Part shown: in pieces, positions 32,126-36,198 of the stretch
Layout: each line of letters begins with the position of its first letter
How positions within the stretch are numbered: position 1 is the stretch's first letter
DNA from: Clostridia bacterium
GTDB lineage: Bacteria > Bacillota > Clostridia > Oscillospirales > Acutalibacteraceae
Reading direction: 5' to 3'
Assembly (NCBI GenBank): GCA_030523605.1
Contig: JAUNIE010000006.1
Location: 1-36,198, forward strand
DNA: 36,198 bases
Notes under the pieces: generated by a model
The model's input: only the letters and a program-made list of their open reading frames with translations
What the model was told of the DNA's origin: nothing
Database searches by the model: none
Translations under genes and position numbers: made by a program

Positions 32126-33346
32126 ATGAGCACGGGCAGATTACAGGTAAATGTTTTTGATAAAACAATAGGCAAACCGCTGGGAAACGTAAATGTTAGA
32201 ATTTTTAGGTCAAATGACAATCAAAACAGTATTTTTGAGCTTACAACAAATTCTTCCGGGCAATCCGATACCATAGAGCTGGAAACGCCACCTGTGGAGT
32301 ATTCACTCACACCTAATTCCCCCATGCCTTACTCCGAATACACGGCAGAAATCATAAAAGAGAACTACGAACAAATATCCGTTGAAAAAATCCAAATATT
32401 ACCAAATTCTCTAGCAACTCAAAATGTTTTTTTAAATCCAATATCACCGAATTCGGAACTACCGCTGGAATTTATAATTCCCCCACACACTCTTTACGGC
32501 GAATATCCGCCTAAAATAGTAGAAAACGCCATCAAAGAACTGCCCAATAATTCGGGGCTTGTGGTTCTTGATAAAGTTGTTGTGCCTGAATTTATAGTTG
32601 TGCATGATGGAGATCCAAATGATGATTCAGCTCCTAATTACTGGATTCCGTATAAGGATTATATAAAAAATGTGGCCAGCTGCGAAATTTACGCAACGTG
32701 GCCTATCGAAAGCATCAAAGCTAATATTCTTACGATAAATTCTTTCACATTAAACAGAGTCTACACTGAATGGTACCGCAGCAGAGGGAAAAATTTTACA
32801 ATCACTTCTTCCACCGCATACGACCAAAAATTTGTTTATCAAAGAAATATATTTCAAGAAATTTCTAATATCGTCGATGATTTTTTTGCAACATTTATAA
32901 CAAAGCCCAACATAAAACAACCTCTGTTTACACAGTATTGTGACGGAAAAAATGTAACTTGCCCGAACTGGCTGTCGCAGTGGGGTTCAAAAGAGCTCGC
33001 AGAAAACGGGCTCGGGTATATCGAAATCCTGCAAAATTACTATGGTAGTGACATTTATCTGGAATCCACCGACCAAGTAACAGGTATTCCCGTGTCATTC
33101 CCCGGTGAAACTTTGCAAATCGGCTCAAGCGGTAATGCTGTGAGAACAATCCAAAGCCAGCTAAATGCTATCAGCGATAATTATCCTTTAATTAACAAAT
33201 TGGCCGTGGACGGAGTTTACGGGCAAAGTACCGCCGACGCCGTAAAACAGTTTCAAAATATATTCGGTATGCCCGAAACCGGGCTAGTCGACTATGCAAC
33301 ATGGTATGAAATCTCAAAAGTATATACTGCCGTCAAAAGGCTTTAG
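32126..33346 (+). CDS. sleC: Spore cortex-lytic enzyme, SleC type
   Basis: Degrades spore cortex peptidoglycan on germination. The 406-residue protein has a beta-rich N-terminal domain (LQVNVFDKTIGKPLGNVNVRI, carboxypeptidase-regulatory-like), then a SpoIID/LytB-like catalytic region with NVASCEIYATWPIESIKANI (Glu187 the likely catalytic acid), TITSSTAYDQKFVY and FTQYCDGKNVTCPNWLSQWG, and a C-terminal peptidoglycan-binding domain (GSSGNAVRTIQSQLN to YATWYEIS). This layout is that of clostridial SleC, normally activated by Csp proteases, which are not in the window. The ATG at 32126 follows GGAGG by eight bases; the frame is open to 32048 but lacks a ribosome site and overlaps the terminator. 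It converges on the phosphatase gene with only four bases between stops. Confidence 0.88.
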   Translation: MSTGRLQVNVFDKTIGKPLGNVNVRIFRSNDNQNSIFELTTNSSGQSDTIELETPPVEYSLTPNSPMPYSEYTAEIIKENYEQISVEKIQILPNSLATQNVFLNPISPNSELPLEFIIPPHTLYGEYPPKIVENAIKELPNNSGLVVLDKVVVPEFIVVHDGDPNDDSAPNYWIPYKDYIKNVASCEIYATWPIESIKANILTINSFTLNRVYTEWYRSRGKNFTITSSTAYDQKFVYQRNIFQEISNIVDDFFATFITKPNIKQPLFTQYCDGKNVTCPNWLSQWGSKELAENGLGYIEILQNYYGSDIYLESTDQVTGIPVSFPGETLQIGSSGNAVRTIQSQLNAISDNYPLINKLAVDGVYGQSTADAVKQFQNIFGMPETGLVDYATWYEISKVYTAVKRL

Positions 33347-33350
33347 AAAT

Positions 33351-34442
33351 TTAAACCCTACGCAAACCGATAAAGGGGGATTTTGATATAAGCGGTACGG
33401 CCACCGAGCGTTCAATTTCAGGATCAAATTCTTCTCTGACCGCAAAATATTCTTCGGGCGGAGCATCTTCCACAGGAACCAGTGCAACCTTTGCCCCTTG
33501 CCGCATAAGCCATTCCCCTTGATTTTCCAAAGCACTGAAAACAGTTGTTACGGTTTTTTGGGGAGATTGGAAGAAAGAACCCAAGTATGGTTGATGCCCA
33601 CGAATTAAGTATTTCAGACCATGAATAATCTCATGATAATCTTTGCCTACGCTAAACTTCTCACAGTGTTCAAAAAACTCTCTGACGCAAGCCTCATTGT
33701 AATAAACCATTCTATAATCATCCTCAAAGCGTGCACGCCCCCTATTCATGGTCTTGGCATCGCCCTTCGGAGCATAATCTGACCATATTGTACTGTGGAT
33801 AACGTCAAAATCGGGGCTATCCTCCGGAATTTTTTCTCTGCCATAAAAATCATTCCAAAACTTTCTGTGTGGGATTCCACCATGCACAGCAAGAGTATGC
33901 CCGTTTATCACCGCAGCAAAAGGTAATTTATCAAAAAATTTTTTAAAAGTATCACTATCAATACCTTTAAAATACGGGTCATTTATCGCCAGATAAGGGC
34001 TATCCCCCTCTACGTCAAACAATCCCATGGTTTCATGATTACCTCTTAAAATATAAATTTTCCCTTTATATTTATTGAAAAACTTAAGCAATTCCAAGAG
34101 GGTTTTTGCGCTGTTTTCCCCTCTATCCATTATATCTCCAAGAAACACAACTTTTTTAATTTTGTTTGAATCAAGGTCGCTGGATAGCCTGTTTTTAATC
34201 GCCGTAAAAACTTCAAGGTCGCCGTGCAAATCGCCCACCACCGCAGTAGGCCCGTTGAAACCCACAACCCTGGTTCTATAGCCAAATCTGGTATCGAGTG
34301 TTTCTTCCGCCGTTTTCAATTCTTCAAACAATTCTTTCTGAAAAACTGATATATCCTCTTTGGTAAGGCTATAGTTCTGAGCCGACGCAAATAATACAAA
34401 ACCAATCCAAATAATTACAAATGCCAGCGATTTTTTTACCAT
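33351..34442 (-). CDS. Secreted PPP-family Ser/Thr phosphatase 1
   Basis: A 363-residue exported metallophosphoesterase of the PPP (PP1/PP2A-like) class. The signal peptide is MVKKSLAFVIIWIGFVLFASA, cut near ASA (residues 19-21). All PPP motifs are present in order: GDLHGD (70-75), GDIMDRGE (102-109), RGNHET (133-138), HGGIPHR (187-193), SDYAP (221-225) and RGHQP (281-285), giving the six metal ligands and two phosphate-binding arginines. The fold continues to about residue 335; a short tail follows. AAGGGG precedes the ATG. It is the downstream half of a tandem pair. Members of this class dephosphorylate Ser/Thr or diadenosine polyphosphates; a signal peptide means the target is outside the cell membrane. 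The target is unknown. Confidence 0.85.
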   Translation of the reverse strand: MVKKSLAFVIIWIGFVLFASAQNYSLTKEDISVFQKELFEELKTAEETLDTRFGYRTRVVGFNGPTAVVGDLHGDLEVFTAIKNRLSSDLDSNKIKKVVFLGDIMDRGENSAKTLLELLKFFNKYKGKIYILRGNHETMGLFDVEGDSPYLAINDPYFKGIDSDTFKKFFDKLPFAAVINGHTLAVHGGIPHRKFWNDFYGREKIPEDSPDFDVIHSTIWSDYAPKGDAKTMNRGRARFEDDYRMVYYNEACVREFFEHCEKFSVGKDYHEIIHGLKYLIRGHQPYLGSFFQSPQKTVTTVFSALENQGEWLMRQGAKVALVPVEDAPPEEYFAVREEFDPEIERSVAVPLISKSPFIGLRRV

Positions 34443-34530
34443 AACACAACACTACCCCTTTTGTAATTATTTTAATAGCTTTGGGGTTATAAATCAATCA
34501 AGGTGCTGGGGCTCATATCCATAAATATTT

Positions 34531-35952
34531 CTACAGCCTACCGTAATTATTCCATGTGCCCAACATAGGGCTACGCTCTGTTTCCGAAGCAGAGCCAAAA
34601 TAAATATAGGAACCATCTCTTGTTTGATAGCGATATCTTGGCGATGAAAAATTATGCGAAGTTTCAGGCTCAGGTTCGGGTTCATGTTCATCATCATTTT
34701 TAGGTTCAGAACTGAAAATAATATCCACAGGGTTAAAGGCCAAAGGAGGACGCCTTAAGCGGGGGTACATCGGCTCAATTTCAGGCTCAGGTTCGGGTTC
34801 ATATTCATATTCATCATCATTTTTATCTTCATAAAATGCACGCTCTAATTCAGAATTAGGATCGTAACAAAAATCAGGGTCAAAACGCTCTTCTGAGCAA
34901 AAATATGGGCGACATTCACGGCTATCTCCGCCACGAGGGGAGTAAACGGTAAAATACGGTACAGGAGGCACATCGTCTTCGGTAACCAAAGCAACCGTTA
35001 TGCCAGCCCTCATGAACCGCTCACTTTGGTTCTCAATAGCACCAAAAATAGTCGTCACTAATCCAGTAGGTGATTGGGCAAATGATTTTGGGTATGCTAA
35101 AACGAGCGACGGCTGATGCGCTCTAATTAAATAGTGCAGGTTTTTGGTAATATATTCATAGCGTGTGCCTTTTCCGGATTCGAAGAAGTCACCCAAATCT
35201 TCTTCGCTGTAGCGAATCACACTTCGGTCGCCAATCGTTCGATCTGTATTCATAGATATTGCATCTCCATTCGGAGAATAATCCGACCACATAGTGCTTT
35301 TGGCAACCTCGTAGCCATCTTCATCTTCTAGGAGCAGCCCCGTGCCAAAAAAATCCCCCCAATAGCCCCTGTGTGGAATTCCACCGTGAGTCGCAAGAGT
35401 ATAATTGTTTATTACCAAAGCATAAGGCAATCTGTTAAAAAGCTCTCTAAAAGCATCATAGCTAATATCTCTGATGTAAGGATCATTTCTGGCAGGTTTG
35501 TGCTCATCGCTAAACCTTTCATACATATCAGCAGTTTCGTGATTACCTCTTATAATATAAACCCGGTCGGGAAATTCATTGAAAAACTCCAGTAATTCCA
35601 GCAAAGTATATGCGCTGTTTTCGCCTCGATCCATAATATCTCCGAGAAATACCACTTTTTGAATACGGCCTTCACGTAGGTCTAGTGAAAGACGATCTCT
35701 TATTGCCCTAAACGTATATAAATCTCCGTGCAAATCTCCAACCACGGCAGTAAGACCTTTAATTTTTTCAACTCTTTCTCTTCGTGCAATTAAAAAACGA
35801 GTACGAAGCGTTCCGTTTGCACGACCGATTGCACCAAACAAGCGGCTATGAAACTGATAAATTTCCATTTCTGTAGGCATTACTGCGTAAGAAGGAATAG
35901 GTGCAACAAAGCTTATCAATGCAACTAGAAATACTAATATTTTTTTAATCAT
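34531..35952 (-). CDS. Secreted PPP-family Ser/Thr phosphatase 2 with acidic repeat tail
   Basis: Paralogue of the neighbouring phosphatase, 473 aa. Signal peptide MIKKILVFLVALISFVAPIPSYA with likely cleavage after SYA (23). Motifs: GDLHGD (72-77), GDIMDRGE (104-111), RGNHET (135-140), HGGIPHR (189-195), SDYSP (223-227) and RAHQP (277-281), so the active site looks intact. Beyond about residue 340 is a tail absent from the paralogue: a Cys-containing segment, then two acidic runs built on EYEPEPEPE and HEPEPEPE, ending in a Tyr/Ser-rich stretch. The runs share a 24-base direct repeat in the DNA. GAGG precedes the ATG. Start spacing to the next gene is 88 bases with no clear terminator, so the pair may be one transcript. 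Confidence 0.85.
   Translation of the reverse strand: MIKKILVFLVALISFVAPIPSYAVMPTEMEIYQFHSRLFGAIGRANGTLRTRFLIARRERVEKIKGLTAVVGDLHGDLYTFRAIRDRLSLDLREGRIQKVVFLGDIMDRGENSAYTLLELLEFFNEFPDRVYIIRGNHETADMYERFSDEHKPARNDPYIRDISYDAFRELFNRLPYALVINNYTLATHGGIPHRGYWGDFFGTGLLLEDEDGYEVAKSTMWSDYSPNGDAISMNTDRTIGDRSVIRYSEEDLGDFFESGKGTRYEYITKNLHYLIRAHQPSLVLAYPKSFAQSPTGLVTTIFGAIENQSERFMRAGITVALVTEDDVPPVPYFTVYSPRGGDSRECRPYFCSEERFDPDFCYDPNSELERAFYEDKNDDEYEYEPEPEPEIEPMYPRLRRPPLAFNPVDIIFSSEPKNDDEHEPEPEPETSHNFSSPRYRYQTRDGSYIYFGSASETERSPMLGTWNNYGRL
34662..34802 (-). repeat. 24-base direct repeats in the acidic tail of phosphatase 2
   Basis: Identical 24-base copies at 34662-34685 and 34779-34802 (starting TTTCAGGCTCAGG on the plus strand) lie 117 bases apart, which is 39 codons in frame. 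Both encode part of an EPEPEPE run. A similar tract (CATCATTTTTA) follows each copy, so a longer unit was duplicated and has partly diverged. Confidence 0.85.
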
Positions 35953-36062
35953 TTTTTTGCTACCTCTTTTTTATTTCTTTCATCATAAATTATGCGCCGC
36001 TTAAAACGGTGTGGAAAAGTTTTAACCAATATTTTGTAAATAACTGTACAAACCGAAAAGCA

Positions 36063-36198
36063 CTAGTGATTGTAGCCCGGCTCATCTCCGACTACCGGAA
36101 GAAACTCTTTTTTGGGGCGTGACGAATGAAGCGAATTATATCCACCTACCATATGAATAGTCCTCGGGCTTCGTAATGAATGGAACGGATCATACTCC
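36063..36198 (-). CDS. C-terminal fragment of a gene cut by the right edge
   Basis: A minus-strand frame open from the edge to a TAG at 36063-36065 encodes 44 residues beginning EYDPFHSLRSPR and ending GDEPGYNH. It contains two look-alike pieces, YDPFHSLRSPR and YNSLHSSRPK, perhaps degenerate repeats. Tyr/Pro/Ser-rich, it recalls the tail style of the neighbouring phosphatase, but no function can be given and coding status is not certain. The gap to the phosphatase start (35953-36062) holds a weak promoter-like pair, TTTCCA-N17-CATAAT, on the minus strand. Confidence 0.5.
   Translation of the reverse strand, partial: EYDPFHSLRSPRTIHMVGGYNSLHSSRPKKEFLPVVGDEPGYNH

Overview
The window looks like part of an endospore-forming, low-GC Gram-positive (Clostridia/Oscillospirales-type) chromosome. 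Evidence: SpoVAD, a SleC-type cortex-lytic enzyme, a SpoVD-type PBP with PASTA repeats, GGAGG-like ribosome binding sites with frequent TTG/GTG starts, TTGACA-N17-TATAAT promoters, and the clostridial NifU-like + GGGtGRT gene pair. No tRNA, rRNA, CRISPR array, IS element or transposase was found. No gene-free stretch exceeds 300 bases; the longest is about 230 bases upstream of deoD.

Layout. (1) 1-17,279, minus strand: a long co-directional block read from right to left. It holds parE-parC (type IIA topoisomerase), a lipoprotein, a NUDIX hydrolase, deoB and a YczE-like membrane protein. After a 230-base gap come deoD, a BMP-family ABC nucleoside importer (binding protein, ATPase, two permeases), deoC, pdp, ligA and the first 43 codons of a secreted protein cut by the left edge. 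The middle of this block is a complete nucleoside salvage pathway: import, phosphorolysis by DeoD and Pdp, pentose-phosphate isomerisation by DeoB, and cleavage by DeoC into glycolytic intermediates.

(2) 17,280-20,642, plus strand: an accessory island of three exported proteins. They are a putative anthrax-lethal-factor-like zinc protease (HELGH plus Y-x6-E), a putative ADP-ribosyltransferase, and a paralogue of the protease whose active site is destroyed. The first and third genes have nearly identical promoters with the palindrome TGTTTAAACA in the spacer. A strong terminator ends the island. A convergent helical protein of unknown function (20,643-21,212) follows.

(3) 21,429-29,239, plus strand: spoVD, mraY, ftsW/spoVE, murG (lipid II synthesis and septal/cortex peptidoglycan polymerisation), then an ASCH-domain gene overlapping murG, a NifU-like Fe-S scaffold and the GGGtGRT protein.

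(4) 29,362-33,346, plus strand: a small unknown protein, a lone spoVAD, a protein with an opioid-growth-factor-receptor (OGFr) conserved region as its own transcription unit, and sleC.

(5) 33,351-36,198, minus strand: two tandem exported PPP-family Ser/Thr phosphatases, the second with an acidic EPEPEPE tail, and the C-terminal end of another gene cut by the right edge.

The most unusual feature is the set of secreted enzymes from families that act on eukaryotic signalling (LF-like protease, ADP-ribosyltransferase, PPP phosphatases), plus the eukaryote-associated OGFr domain. This hints at a host-associated or intracellular lifestyle, possibly a symbiont of a eukaryote. That last step is inference only.
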